Shown here: piece by piece, positions 20,282 through 29,012 of the stretch
Layout of the letters: each line of letters opens with the position of its first letter
Position numbering within the stretch: position 1 is the first letter of the stretch
Origin: Demequina aestuarii
GTDB lineage: Bacteria > Actinomycetota > Actinomycetes > Actinomycetales > Demequinaceae
Direction: 5' to 3'
DNA length: 64,000 bases
NCBI RefSeq assembly: GCF_000975095.1
Contig: NZ_BBRD01000001.1
Location: 1,445,467 to 1,509,466, forward strand
Program-made: the position numbers and the translations under genes
The notes under the pieces: generated by a model
Database searches by the model: none
What the model saw: the letters and a program-made list of their open reading frames with translations, nothing else
Told to the model about the DNA's origin: nothing

Positions 20282-21691
20282 CTACCCCTCGCGCAGCGAG
20301 CTGGACGCGACGGCCTTGGCCTCCGCGAGCTCCTGGTCGCATGCGGCGTCGACGTGCTGCGCGGAGATGCCGCGCTCGCCTCCCGCGATCACCGACTTGA
20401 TGGCTCGTGTCTTCGCGCGGTCGACCGCGTTGCGCACCAGCGCTCCAGACATGTACTTGGCGTTCGACGGGTCGGCGTAGAGCCGATCCACGCCGCGCTC
20501 GATGAGGTCCGCGATGGCCGCCGCCCGGTCGCCTCCGGCCGCCTCGAGGGCGGAGTCGGCGAGCGGCAGGTCGGCCGTGAGGTACTTCGAGAAGATGTCG
20601 CGCGCGGATGCCGCATCGGGCCGGCTGATCTCGATCTTGACGTCCAGGCGACCCGGACGGAGGATCGCGGGGTCGAGCATGTCCTCACGGTTCGAGGCGC
20701 CGATCACGATCACGTTGCCGAGCTGCTCGATGCCGTCCAGCTCCGTCAGCAGCTGCGGCACGATCGTGGTCTCCATGTCGGAGCTGACGCCGGAGCCCCG
20801 GGAGCGGAACAGCGCCTCCATCTCATCGAAGAACACGACCACAGGAGAGCCCTCGGACGCCTTCGCGCGTGCCCGCTCGAAGATGGTGCGGATGTATCGC
20901 TCGGTCTCGCCCACGTACTTGTTGAGCAGCTCGGGGCCCTTGACGGACAGGAAGTACGAGCGGTCCGCGCCCACCGCATCGGCAAGAGAGTGCGCGACGG
21001 CCTTCGCGATCAGCGTCTTGCCGCAGCCGGGCGGGCCGTACAGCAGGAGGCCTCGGGGCGGCGTCAGCGCGTGCTCGCGGTACAGGTCAGGGTGGCGCAG
21101 CGGCAGCTCGATCGCGTCCCGGATGCGCTCGATCTGCGCGCCCAGTCCACCAATCGACGCGTAGTCGACATCCGGCACCTCCTCGAGCAGGAGCGCCTCC
21201 ACGCCGGTGCGCTCGACGCGCTCGGTCGCGAACCCCGTCCGGGGGTCGATGATCACCGTGTCGCCCTCGTGCAGACGTTCGTACGCGTCGCCGCCGACCA
21301 GCACGACGATGCGCTCGTCCTCGCCGCGCGCCACGACCAGCACGCGCTCGTCGTCCAGGACCTCGCGCACGATGGCCCCCTGGCCAGAACGCTCGGGCTC
21401 GGCCACCCCCACCACCACGCTCATGGCGTTCAGGAGCACCTCGTCTCCCGAGGCGAGGTCGGGACCGACCTCGGGCAGCATCGCGACGCGCATCCTGCGC
21501 CCGTTGCTCACCACGTCGGCGAGCGCCCCCTCGCGCTTCACGAACGTCGCGAAAGTGTGGGGCGGCTGCTGCGCCTGGGCGAGCTTGTCGCGCATGTCGC
21601 CCAGCGATTCGCGGGCCGCCTCGAGGAGACGCTGCAGCTCGGTGTTGCGCGCCTGCAGCGCGGCCACCTTGTCCTGTCCGTCGACGACCAT
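20282..21691 (-). CDS. arc: Pup-dependent AAA ATPase ARC/Mpa
   Basis: A hexameric AAA ATPase that binds pupylated proteins through its coiled coil and unfolds them. The order is an N-terminal coiled coil (about residues 5-45), two OB-fold interdomains (about 50-165), then the AAA module with Walker A GPPGCGKTL, Walker B VVVFFDEMEAL and arginine finger region ASNREDMLDPAILRPGRLD. At 469 residues it is shorter than mycobacterial Mpa (about 609). The C-terminus is ASSSLREG and lacks the GQYL tail that docks Mpa onto the 20S proteasome. TGATG overlap couples it to trmI upstream. Confidence 0.95.
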   Translation of the reverse strand: MVVDGQDKVAALQARNTELQRLLEAARESLGDMRDKLAQAQQPPHTFATFVKREGALADVVSNGRRMRVAMLPEVGPDLASGDEVLLNAMSVVVGVAEPERSGQGAIVREVLDDERVLVVARGEDERIVVLVGGDAYERLHEGDTVIIDPRTGFATERVERTGVEALLLEEVPDVDYASIGGLGAQIERIRDAIELPLRHPDLYREHALTPPRGLLLYGPPGCGKTLIAKAVAHSLADAVGADRSYFLSVKGPELLNKYVGETERYIRTIFERARAKASEGSPVVVFFDEMEALFRSRGSGVSSDMETTIVPQLLTELDGIEQLGNVIVIGASNREDMLDPAILRPGRLDVKIEISRPDAASARDIFSKYLTADLPLADSALEAAGGDRAAAIADLIERGVDRLYADPSNAKYMSGALVRNAVDRAKTRAIKSVIAGGERGISAQHVDAACDQELAEAKAVASSSLREG

Positions 21692-22758
21692 CAGCGGCCT
21701 CCGTCCTCGGTGCCCGTGTCGGTGTCGACAGGTGCACCGGTCTCGATGTCATCGGTGGTGCCGGGCATCACGCCCATCTCCACGTCGCGGGTGCGCTCGG
21801 CATCCCTGCGCACGCGGCGCACCTTCTTATCACTCACGGACCGTTCGCCCAGATCCTCCGGCGTCCAGTCGGCGTCGGTGGGATACGCGCCCTTGGATGG
21901 GCGACGCGTGCGCACGGGTGCCGTCTGACCAGGTGCCAGGCGGCGCGCGGTGATGAGGAATCCCGTGTGGCCGATCATCCGGTGGTCCGGGCGCACCGCG
22001 AGTCCTTCGAGGTGCCAGGTGCGCACCATCGACTCCCACGCCTGCGGCTCGGTATAGCCGCCGTGGGACCGCAGCTCCTCGGCGACGCGCGACAGCTGAG
22101 TGGCCGTCGCGACGTAGGCGAGGAAGACGCCGCCGGGGGCGAGCGCCTCGGCCGCCGCCTCGAGGTTCTCCCACGGTGCGAGCATGTCGAGCACGATGCG
22201 ATCGACCGTGCCCGGTTCCGCCACGTCGCGCACGCGATCGGCGAAGTCGCCGATCTCCAGGCTCCAGGCGGGGTGCGGGCCGTGGAAGTGGCTCTCGACG
22301 TTGGCGCGGGCGATGTCCGCGAAGTCCTCGCGGCGCTCGATCGAGATCAGGCGGCCGTGGTCGCCGACCGCACGCAGCAGCGACATGGTGAGGGCGCCGG
22401 AGCCGACGCCCGCCTCGACCACGGTCGCACCGGGGTAGATGTCCGCCATCTGGATGATCTGGCCCGAGTCCTTGGGGTAGATCACGGCGGCACCGCGCGG
22501 CATGGACATCACGAAGTCGCTCAGCAATGGACGCAGCACCAGGTAGTCGTAGCCGGCCGTGTTGGTCACCACCACGCCCTCAGGACGGCCGATGATCTCG
22601 TCGTGCGTGAACTGGCCGCGGTGGGTGTGGAACGTCTTGCCCGCCTCCAGGACGATCGTGTGGTGGCGCCCTTTTGCGTCGGTGAGCTGGATTCTGTCGC
22701 CTGCGCGCAGGGGGCCGCGGCGCGCGTCGGCGCCGGCAGGAGGGGTGGGGGCAGTCAT
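21691..22758 (-). CDS. trmI: tRNA (adenine-58-N1)-methyltransferase TrmI
   Basis: TrmI makes m1A58 in the T loop of tRNAs, which stabilises their structure. The 355-residue protein starts with a small beta-rich domain (LRAGDRIQLTDAKGRHHTI), followed by a class I methyltransferase fold with SAM motif VVEAGVGSGALT and the later VLDMLAPWEN. The C-terminal 70 residues are charged, with runs of Arg and Thr/Asp, and look like a non-catalytic tail. The gene directly upstream of the ARC ATPase is usually trmI in Actinobacteria. A TAGACT hexamer 6 bp ahead of the ATG suggests a leaderless transcript beginning here. Confidence 0.93.
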   Translation of the reverse strand: MTAPTPPAGADARRGPLRAGDRIQLTDAKGRHHTIVLEAGKTFHTHRGQFTHDEIIGRPEGVVVTNTAGYDYLVLRPLLSDFVMSMPRGAAVIYPKDSGQIIQMADIYPGATVVEAGVGSGALTMSLLRAVGDHGRLISIERREDFADIARANVESHFHGPHPAWSLEIGDFADRVRDVAEPGTVDRIVLDMLAPWENLEAAAEALAPGGVFLAYVATATQLSRVAEELRSHGGYTEPQAWESMVRTWHLEGLAVRPDHRMIGHTGFLITARRLAPGQTAPVRTRRPSKGAYPTDADWTPEDLGERSVSDKKVRRVRRDAERTRDVEMGVMPGTTDDIETGAPVDTDTGTEDGGR

Positions 22759-22764
22759 GCCTCC

Positions 22765-22770
22765 AGTCTA
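22765..22770 (-). promoter_or_regulatory. Candidate -10 element for trmI
   Basis: TAGACT on the minus strand ends 6 nt before the trmI ATG, in the 19-bp gap after the protease gene. GGAGG sits almost against the start, too close for a normal ribosome site, so a leaderless transcript serving the Pup genes is plausible. Confidence 0.4.
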
Positions 22771-22777
22771 GGGCGCG

Positions 22778-23920
22778 CTACTGAAGCGCCTTCATGACGT
22801 CCTCGAGCCTCACGACTCCCACCACGCGGCCGGACACGGCGACGGTCCACACATCCGTTCTCCCCCACCATTCGCGCAGCGCGAGCTGAAGGTCCTCTCC
22901 TGTGAGGTCGGACGGCACCGCCGCGCCCCGCGGGAGCGGCATGGTGACGCTCTGCAGGCTCGCCGTCCCACGCTGCTCGGGCGGCACGGAGTCCGTCAGC
23001 GTCACCGGGAAGTGTCCCGCCGGAGCGCCGTCGGCGGAGACCACGACCACCTCTCGCGCTCCCCCCTGCTGCGCCTGCGCTCGGGCAGCCTCGACGGTGG
23101 TGTCGAAGCGGACCGCGATCGCGGGCACCATCACCGTGCCGGCGGACACCCCTTCGCGACGGCCCAGCGCCTGGGCCGCCCGCAGCGCGCTGGACGCGGC
23201 CGGCCAGAGGATCACGAACACCAGCGCCGCCCACATGATGTCGAAGAGCTCGGGCGTGCGGCCCTGGGTCAGCGGCAGCGCCAGCGCCACCAGGACGACG
23301 CCGATGGCGATGACCCGGCCCGCCCAGGCCGCGACCCTGACACCGCGGTACCGGTCCCCGGTGACGCCCCACACGATGGCCTCCAGCACACGCCCGCCGT
23401 CCATCGGGATGCCAGGCAGGGCGTTGAAGGCCGCGAGGGCCAGGTTCACGTAGACCAGGTACCGCACGATGCCTGAGGCCGTGAGATCGCCTTCCAGCAT
23501 CTCCACGAACGTGAAGTCGAGCGCGCCCGTGGCCAGCACGAGCGCGCCGATGCCGGCCAGGACCACGTTCGCGAGCGGGCCCGCGAGCGCGGTCACGCCG
23601 CTCACCGTGGGCGTCATGCCGCGGGCATCAAAGGTGGTGTGCCCTCCCCAGAGAGTCAGCACGACCTCGTGCACCTGTCGGTGGAACGCCCGGGCGGCGG
23701 CCGCGTGAGCGATCTCGTGCACGAGCACGGAAGCGAACAGCAGCACCGCGAGCACGAGCCCGACCGTGAACGAGCGACGGTCCAGAGCGCCCCCGCCATT
23801 CGTCGCGAACACGAAGGCGAGGATCGCGAGCATCACGAGCGTCGAGGGCTGCACGACGATGCGCCCGCCGAATGCGCGCCCCAAGGACAGGCCCCGGGTG
23901 GGGCGCTGGGCGTCAGTCAT
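22778..23920 (-). CDS. Site-2 protease, M50 family
   Basis: A 380-residue intramembrane zinc metalloprotease with about six membrane helices. The zinc site is HEIAH (around residue 69) plus the second motif NALPGIPMDGGR. The C-terminal about 120 residues are soluble and look like a CBS-domain pair (TVMVPAIAVRF and later VVGVVRLEDVMKAL). It cleaves membrane-bound substrates such as anti-sigma factors or signal-peptide remnants; the actual substrate is unknown. No anti-sigma gene lies nearby. The gene is divergent from the RecB-like nuclease and carries TACCGT 6 nt before its ATG. Confidence 0.9.
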   Translation of the reverse strand: MTDAQRPTRGLSLGRAFGGRIVVQPSTLVMLAILAFVFATNGGGALDRRSFTVGLVLAVLLFASVLVHEIAHAAAARAFHRQVHEVVLTLWGGHTTFDARGMTPTVSGVTALAGPLANVVLAGIGALVLATGALDFTFVEMLEGDLTASGIVRYLVYVNLALAAFNALPGIPMDGGRVLEAIVWGVTGDRYRGVRVAAWAGRVIAIGVVLVALALPLTQGRTPELFDIMWAALVFVILWPAASSALRAAQALGRREGVSAGTVMVPAIAVRFDTTVEAARAQAQQGGAREVVVVSADGAPAGHFPVTLTDSVPPEQRGTASLQSVTMPLPRGAAVPSDLTGEDLQLALREWWGRTDVWTVAVSGRVVGVVRLEDVMKALQ

Positions 23921-23926
23921 GGCTCA

Positions 23927-23932
23927 ACGGTA
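23927..23932 (-). promoter_or_regulatory. Candidate -10 element for the site-2 protease
   Basis: TACCGT on the minus strand, 6 nt ahead of the ATG with no ribosome site. It fits the leaderless pattern seen at other operon heads in this window. Confidence 0.4.
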
Positions 23933-24034
23933 GACGGTCGCGGCCGCAGAGATGCACCATTTCACGAACCGGTGCACGCGAGCAGCGGACGGGGCTCGCG
24001 GGACCGATGCGCGGCCCGTGTCCGCGCCCCCGCC

Positions 24035-24040
24035 TACCCT
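24035..24040 (+). promoter_or_regulatory. Candidate -10 element for the RecB-like nuclease
   Basis: TACCCT lies 7 nt ahead of the ATG at 24048 with no purine-rich ribosome site between. It faces away from the protease promoter across a 127-bp divergent gap. Confidence 0.4.
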
Positions 24041-24047
24041 GGTGGGC

Positions 24048-24884
24048 ATGGCTTCCGCCCCCGGCATCTCGCCCTCCCGCGCATCGGACTTCCGCCAGTG
24101 CCCGCTGATGTTCCGCCTGCGCGTCGTGGACCGCATCCCGGAGCCGCCGTCTCCCGCCGCGACGCTCGGCACTCTCGTGCACGCGGTGCTCGAGCACCTG
24201 TACGACCTCCCGGCTGCGGAGCGCACACCGACCGCAGCGACCGCCATGGTCGAGCCCGAGTGGCGTGCGATGCTCGACAAGGACCCGAGCCTCGCATTAC
24301 TCCACGAGGGCACCACCGCCGAACGGAGATGGCTCGACGACGCCCGCGTCCGCGTGGACCGGTACTTCACGCTCGAGAACCCTCAGCGCCTCGAGCCCGC
24401 AGCGCGCGAGGAGTACGTCGAGCTCCAGCTCGAGGACGGGCCGTCGCTGCGAGGCGTGATCGACCGCGTCGACGTCGCCCCTGACGGCTCCATCCGCATC
24501 GTCGATTACAAGTCCGGCAAGGCGCCGCGACCCCAGTATGGCCAGGCCGCGAAGTTCCAGATGAGGTTCTACGCGCTGCTGGTCGAGCGGCTGCGCGGAC
24601 GGCGGCCCGCGCTGCTGCAGCTGCTGTACCTGCGCGACGGCGGGACGGTGGTCATGCATCCCACCGCGCAGGATCTCGACCAGGTCGAGGTCGAGATCCG
24701 GGAGTTGTGGGACGACATCCTGCACGCGGCGCGGTCGGGGCACTTCAGGCCCTCGCCGTCCAAGCTGTGCGGATGGTGCAGCTTCCAGTCGCTGTGCCCG
24801 GAGTTCGGCGGGCAGACGCCACCGCTGGACGTCGCCAGCGTCGAGCGAGCCTTCGGCGTCACGGTCACCACGCGGAGCGACTGA
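24048..24884 (+). CDS. RecB-family PD-(D/E)XK exonuclease with iron-sulfur cysteines
   Basis: A 278-residue stand-alone nuclease related to the C-terminal domain of RecB and to Cas4-like proteins. The active site is seen in GTLVHAVLEHL, GVIDRVDVAPDGSIRIVDYKSGK (Asp, Asp, Glu/Lys cluster) and QMRFYALL. One cysteine near the N-terminus (FRQCPLMF) and three near the C-terminus (CGWCSFQSLC) make the four-Cys set that binds a 4Fe-4S cluster. It is equivalent to Rv2119 next to trmI in Mycobacterium. There are no CRISPR repeats nearby, so a general DNA-repair role is more likely. I chose the ATG at 24048; the longer upstream frame has no homology. Confidence 0.88.
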   Translation: MASAPGISPSRASDFRQCPLMFRLRVVDRIPEPPSPAATLGTLVHAVLEHLYDLPAAERTPTAATAMVEPEWRAMLDKDPSLALLHEGTTAERRWLDDARVRVDRYFTLENPQRLEPAAREEYVELQLEDGPSLRGVIDRVDVAPDGSIRIVDYKSGKAPRPQYGQAAKFQMRFYALLVERLRGRRPALLQLLYLRDGGTVVMHPTAQDLDQVEVEIRELWDDILHAARSGHFRPSPSKLCGWCSFQSLCPEFGGQTPPLDVASVERAFGVTVTTRSD

Positions 24885-24887
24885 CCT

Positions 24888-26465
24888 CTACGTCGAGGAC
24901 ACCGCAGCGCGCAGGAGCCGGGAGGTCTCCGCGAGCGCCTCCGCCGCGGCGTTCACCTCCAGCAGGCCATCCGTGGCGCTCTGGGAGGAGGCGCTCACCG
25001 CCTCGAGCGACACGGATATCTGCCGACTGCCATCGGCGACGACCTCGCTGTTCGTCGCCATCTCGGTCGTGGTGGCGGTCTGCTCCTCGACCGCGCTGGC
25101 GATGGTGGACTGGTGATCCGAGATCTGCTTGATGATCGCCCCGATCCGGGTGATCTCCTCCGACGCACGCTCCACGGTGGACTGGATGCCCTGCACGCGC
25201 TCCGAGATGCCCTCCGTCGCACGCGCGGTCTCCTGGGCGAGATCCTTCACCTCGCCCGCGACCACGGCGAAGCCGGCGCCTGCCTCTCCCGCCCGCGCAG
25301 CCTCGATGGTCGCATTCAGAGCGAGCAGGTTGGTCTGAGCGGCGATCTGCGTGATCACCTTCACGACCGAGCCGATCTCCTCGCTCGACGTCCCGAGTTC
25401 GACCACGGTCGCGGTCGTGGCCTCCGAGGCCTCCACCGCCTCGGCCGCCATGCGAGCGACGTCCTGGGCGTTCTCCGAGATCTCCCTGATGGAGCTGCCC
25501 ATCTGACCCGTCGCCGCAGCGATGGCCTCGATGCTCGCGCCCACGGAGCCAGCGGCGACGGACACCGAGTCGACTCGCTCGTGGGTGGCGCGCGCATCGC
25601 GCGTCATCGCCTCGGAGTTGGCGGCGAGCGAGGAGGCAGCCGTGTCGAGATCGTCGATGGCGGCGCGCACGTCCCGGGCCACCGCTGCGGAGCGATCCAG
25701 CGTCGCATTCAGCGCGACCGCGAGTCGCTCGAGTTCGGCGCCTCCCACGTTCTCGGGAAGCCTCGTCGCGACGTCCCCCGACTCGAGGACCTCCGACGCC
25801 GAATCCACACCGCGCACGATCGACCGTCCCACGAGCCAGGCCGCTCCTGCGACCAGGACCAGGACCGCCAGTCCCCACCAGACGAGTCGCCATGCCTCGG
25901 CGGCGGCGGCGGCCTCGAGGTCATCGACGTAGACGCCCGAGCCGAGCACCCAGCCCCACTCTGGGACTCCCGCCACGTACGAGATCTTCGGGGCAGGGTC
26001 ATCGGAGCCTGGCTTGGGCCAGTGGTACGCCACGTACCCGGCCCCCTCGGCCTGCACAGTCTCGACGAACTGCATGAAGATCGCGGTGCCGTCGGCATCG
26101 GTGATCCCGCTCAGGTCCGTGCCATCGAGATCCGGATTGATGGGGTGCACCACCATGACGGGGCGTTCGTCGTTGATCCAGAAGTAGCCGTCCTCCTGGT
26201 AGCGCAGCGAGCCGACCTGCTGCGCCGCACGCGCCTGCGCCGTCTCACGAGTGAGCTCCCCGGCCTGCTCCTGCGCGACATACCCCTCCACCACTCCGAG
26301 CGCCACTTCGACGATGTGCTGCATCGCGAGCTCGCGCTCCAGGGTCATGCGGTCCTTGACTGCCGTCGCACCCACCGCGATCAACGCAGCCACGCCCAGC
26401 GCGATCACACCCACGACGGCGAGGATTCGGGCTTGGATCGACACGCGGATGGACCGGTGCTTCAT
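24888..26465 (-). CDS. Methyl-accepting chemotaxis protein with Cache sensor
   Basis: A 525-residue chemoreceptor. The first membrane helix spans about residues 12-33. It is followed by an extracytoplasmic single-Cache domain with the characteristic [17 protein letters not shown] and [12 protein letters not shown] segments, a second helix near residue 190, a HAMP-like linker and the cytoplasmic signalling domain with hairpin region [20 protein letters not shown]. The Cache fold usually binds small organic acids. No other chemotaxis or flagellar gene is in the window. The ATG at 26465 is the start; the open frame upstream runs into the HAD gene. Confidence 0.93.
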   Translation of the reverse strand: MKHRSIRVSIQARILAVVGVIALGVAALIAVGATAVKDRMTLERELAMQHIVEVALGVVEGYVAQEQAGELTRETAQARAAQQVGSLRYQEDGYFWINDERPVMVVHPINPDLDGTDLSGITDADGTAIFMQFVETVQAEGAGYVAYHWPKPGSDDPAPKISYVAGVPEWGWVLGSGVYVDDLEAAAAAEAWRLVWWGLAVLVLVAGAAWLVGRSIVRGVDSASEVLESGDVATRLPENVGGAELERLAVALNATLDRSAAVARDVRAAIDDLDTAASSLAANSEAMTRDARATHERVDSVSVAAGSVGASIEAIAAATGQMGSSIREISENAQDVARMAAEAVEASEATTATVVELGTSSEEIGSVVKVITQIAAQTNLLALNATIEAARAGEAGAGFAVVAGEVKDLAQETARATEGISERVQGIQSTVERASEEITRIGAIIKQISDHQSTIASAVEEQTATTTEMATNSEVVADGSRQISVSLEAVSASSQSATDGLLEVNAAAEALAETSRLLRAAVSST

Positions 26466-26559
26466 GGTGGAGGTTCCCTCTCCGCTCACGGAATTCGTCG
26501 AGGGTCTCATCGGTCGCGCCACGGCACGTGTGAGCAGTGCGCGCGAACCCGTGGAAGGT

Positions 26560-27246
26560 CTAGAGCGCGTCGAGGGCGTCCCAGCGCTCGCCCGCCGCGA
26601 TGCGGCCCAGTGCCTCGACATCGAGACCTGCGAGCGTGGACAGGCGGGTCAGGCGGGGGTCGGCGCCCACGGGAACGAGTCTCTGCACGCCGATGGTCGC
26701 GGCCCCCGACGCGAGCGCCGAGCCGATGCCGGCCGGCGAGTCCTCGATTGCGACGCACGAGGCGGCGTCGACCCCCAGAAGACGGGCCGCTGTCAGGTAC
26801 GCCTCCGGGTCGGGCTTGCCGCGCGCGACCTGGTCCCCTGTGACGACGACCGCAAATGCCTCCGGAACCTGCGCCAGGAAGGCGTCGGCGAGCGTCGAGT
26901 ACGACATCGTCACGAGCGCGCACGGGATGCCCGCCGCCACGACTCTCTCCAGCAGCAGTCTCGCGTCTGCTTGCCACGGGACGTGGCTGCGAACGCGGTC
27001 CGCCACCGTCGCCACCATGGAGGCGATGATCTCGTCGACCTCGAGCGCGACCCCGCGCTCCTGCAGGATCTGACCGCTGTCCGACAGCGGTCGGCCCACC
27101 AATGACAGCCCGTCCTCGTGCGTCCATGTCACGCCGAATCGCTCAGCAAGGGCCGTCTCGGCGGCAATCCAGTAGGGCTCGGAATCGATCAGGGTGCCGT
27201 CCATGTCCCACAGGATCGCGGCGGGGGCGGTGGTGTGTGCATTCAC
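26560..27246 (-). CDS. HAD-family phosphatase
   Basis: A 228-residue haloacid dehalogenase-like hydrolase of the beta-phosphoglucomutase-like group. Motif I is [11 protein letters not shown] with the nucleophilic Asp, motif II is the Ser/Thr in ALVTMSYS, and the later motifs are KPDPEAYL and [11 protein letters not shown]. It removes or transfers phosphate on a small sugar phosphate or nucleotide; the substrate cannot be told. It has a GTG start with TAGACT 8 nt upstream, overlapping the promoter of the divergent PAC2 gene. The same neighbour pair is common in Actinobacteria. Confidence 0.88.
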   Translation of the reverse strand: MNAHTTAPAAILWDMDGTLIDSEPYWIAAETALAERFGVTWTHEDGLSLVGRPLSDSGQILQERGVALEVDEIIASMVATVADRVRSHVPWQADARLLLERVVAAGIPCALVTMSYSTLADAFLAQVPEAFAVVVTGDQVARGKPDPEAYLTAARLLGVDAASCVAIEDSPAGIGSALASGAATIGVQRLVPVGADPRLTRLSTLAGLDVEALGRIAAGERWDALDAL

Positions 27247-27254
27247 GGGTCAGG

Positions 27255-27264
27255 AGTCTAGGCT
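27255..27264. promoter_or_regulatory. Overlapping divergent -10 elements (HAD / PAC2)
   Basis: On the minus strand TAGACT (27260-27255) serves the HAD gene, 8 nt from its GTG. On the plus strand TAGGCT (27259-27264) serves the PAC2 gene, 6 nt from its ATG. The two hexamers share the TA at 27259-27260, so polymerase cannot occupy both at once if both are real. Confidence 0.45.
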
Positions 27265-27270
27265 GGCGTG

Positions 27271-28137
27271 ATGGACATCGACGAGAACGACGCGGCGATC
27301 CCCGCGGACGAGACCGTCATGGTCGCCGCGTTCGAGGGCTGGAACGACGCTGGCTCGTCCGCCTCAGCTGCACTGGACCACGTCGCTCAGACCTGGGGCT
27401 CGACAGAGCACACGACGCTCGACCCTGAGGACTATCACGACTTCCAGGTGGCCAGACCGTCCATCGCGATCCTGCCGTCTGGTGATCGGGTGGTGTCGTG
27501 GCCCGGCACCATCGTGTCGACGACCCCCGGTCCGCCGCAGGCCGCCCGCGTGGTGCTCGCGCGCGGCATCGAGCCGTCGATGCGTTGGCGTCGGTTCTGC
27601 GCCGAGGTGCTCGACGCCGCTGAGGAACTGGGTGTCACGACGCTCGTCACCTGCGGGGCGCTGCTGCTCGACGTGCCTCACACCCGCCCGCTGCCCACCT
27701 TCGTGACGAGCGACGATGCCGTGGCTCGCGCTCAGTACGGCCTGGAAGCCTCCGACTACGAGGGCCCCACCGGGATCGTCGGAGTGCTGGGCCACGAGGC
27801 CCAGCTGCGCGGCATCACCGTGCTGAGCCTGTGGGTGGGCGTGCCGCACTACATCGCTCACCCGCCGAGCCCCAAGGCGACCGTCACGCTGCTCGGTCAG
27901 CTCGAGAGGCTGCTCGGGGCGCCCATCGACCTGGGCGAGCTCCCCGACGAGGCGGAGGCCTGGCAGCGCGGGGCCGACGAGTTGACGGAGGACGACGAAG
28001 AGATCGCCGCCCACGTCGAGCAGCTCGAGTCCCTCATGGACGAGACGAGTCTGCCGGAGGCCTCTGGAGACGCGATCGCCGAGGAGTTCGAGAAGTTCCT
28101 GCGCCGCCGCGACGGCGGCGGGCCGAAGACTCCGTGA
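27271..28137 (+). CDS. PAC2-family protein
   Basis: A 288-residue protein of the PAC2 (proteasome assembly chaperone-like) superfamily. The start region DETVMVAAFEGWNDAG is characteristic, and later blocks such as LVTCGALLLDVPHTRP, GPTGIVGVLGHEA and LWVGVPHYI are typical of the actinobacterial group. The tail is acidic. The function in bacteria is unresolved, and nothing ties it to a proteasome here, since none is encoded nearby. A GTG three bases upstream is an alternative start, but the ATG has the better spacing from TAGGCT. Confidence 0.88.
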   Translation: MDIDENDAAIPADETVMVAAFEGWNDAGSSASAALDHVAQTWGSTEHTTLDPEDYHDFQVARPSIAILPSGDRVVSWPGTIVSTTPGPPQAARVVLARGIEPSMRWRRFCAEVLDAAEELGVTTLVTCGALLLDVPHTRPLPTFVTSDDAVARAQYGLEASDYEGPTGIVGVLGHEAQLRGITVLSLWVGVPHYIAHPPSPKATVTLLGQLERLLGAPIDLGELPDEAEAWQRGADELTEDDEEIAAHVEQLESLMDETSLPEASGDAIAEEFEKFLRRRDGGGPKTP

Positions 28138-28149
28138 CCCGGTCGCGCG

Positions 28150-28947
28150 TCAGCCCTGCGCAGGAGCGCCGTTCCCCCACGCGGTGACACGGCTGACGGT
28201 CGCGGCCTTGGGATACGAACCTTGGGTCGGCCCGATCTCGAACAGGTCGATCATCAGGAAGAGCGGGTAGTCCGGCGCGTGGGGAATGCGGCGCACGACG
28301 AGCCCCTCGCAGCCGATCAGGGTCTCGCCGTCTCCCCAGATCACGGTCCACGTGTGCAGAACGCTCGCGTCGAGGGCCACCGCGACCTCCGCCATGTCGG
28401 TGACCAACGCGGGGTCGTCGTGGGCCTTGAGTCCAGACCGCACGGTCGTGACCTCGCCGATCGCGGCGGCGTCGATCTCGACCACGCAGATCTCACCCGA
28501 GTGCTCGGGCGAGAGGTGCTCCGTGCCCACCAGCCACACGGCGAGCATGCAGCCGTCCGCACGAGACGCGGCGACCGTGAGGTCGATGCGCCCTCGAGAC
28601 GGTGCGAAGAGCAGTTGCAGAGGCGTCTCCGTCCGCACGGCGAGACCGTCGCTCCGGTGACGATGCGTGCCGTGTGTGGATCCGACGGGGCCGGAGAACG
28701 TCCCCGTCTGGAGATTCGAGACACGCATCGGTGCATCCTCAGGTCGCCAGTCCAGTTGGTCGGCTTCTATCCGCAGTTCGAGACCCTCGGGGACGAGCCC
28801 GTAGCGAGTGGCGGACCGGTCCGGCGTGGTCCAGTGCGGAAGGTAGTGAGGCACCCACCTCGTGTCGCTCAGTCCGCGCGCGAAGTCGTCGGCGAAGTCG
28901 GGAGGTCGGCTCGGCAGAGGTGGCAGGTGCTCTGGTAGCGATGCCAT
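28150..28947 (-). CDS. GH16-like concanavalin-fold protein
   Basis: A 265-residue cytoplasmic-looking protein without a signal peptide. The composition and blocks (ADDFARGLSDTRWVPHYLP, LQLLFAPSRGRIDLTVAASR, HAPDYPLFLMIDLFEIG) suggest a beta-sandwich of the GH16/laminarinase type. The segment SGEICVVEIDA occupies the place of the GH16 catalytic E-[IL]-D-x-x-E motif, but with Cys in place of the central Asp. It may be a lectin-like or divergent enzyme. The start could also be the ATG at 28962; neither has a strong ribosome site. The family call is by pattern only. Confidence 0.65.
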   Translation of the reverse strand: MASLPEHLPPLPSRPPDFADDFARGLSDTRWVPHYLPHWTTPDRSATRYGLVPEGLELRIEADQLDWRPEDAPMRVSNLQTGTFSGPVGSTHGTHRHRSDGLAVRTETPLQLLFAPSRGRIDLTVAASRADGCMLAVWLVGTEHLSPEHSGEICVVEIDAAAIGEVTTVRSGLKAHDDPALVTDMAEVAVALDASVLHTWTVIWGDGETLIGCEGLVVRRIPHAPDYPLFLMIDLFEIGPTQGSYPKAATVSRVTAWGNGAPAQG

Positions 28948-29012
28948 AGGCGATTCTTGCATGGGCGCGCCGACGGGCGACCGGAGGACCTGATGCCGGC
29001 GCTGCGGTCTGA

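Noticed and set aside
23952-24047. A longer start for the RecB-like nuclease
   Set aside because: The extra 32 residues show no family similarity and overlap the divergent promoter region; the ATG at 24048 follows a good -10 hexamer.
24048-24884. The RecB-like nuclease as a Cas4 protein of a CRISPR system
   Set aside because: No repeat-spacer array and no other cas gene is present, and its position beside trmI is a conserved housekeeping location.
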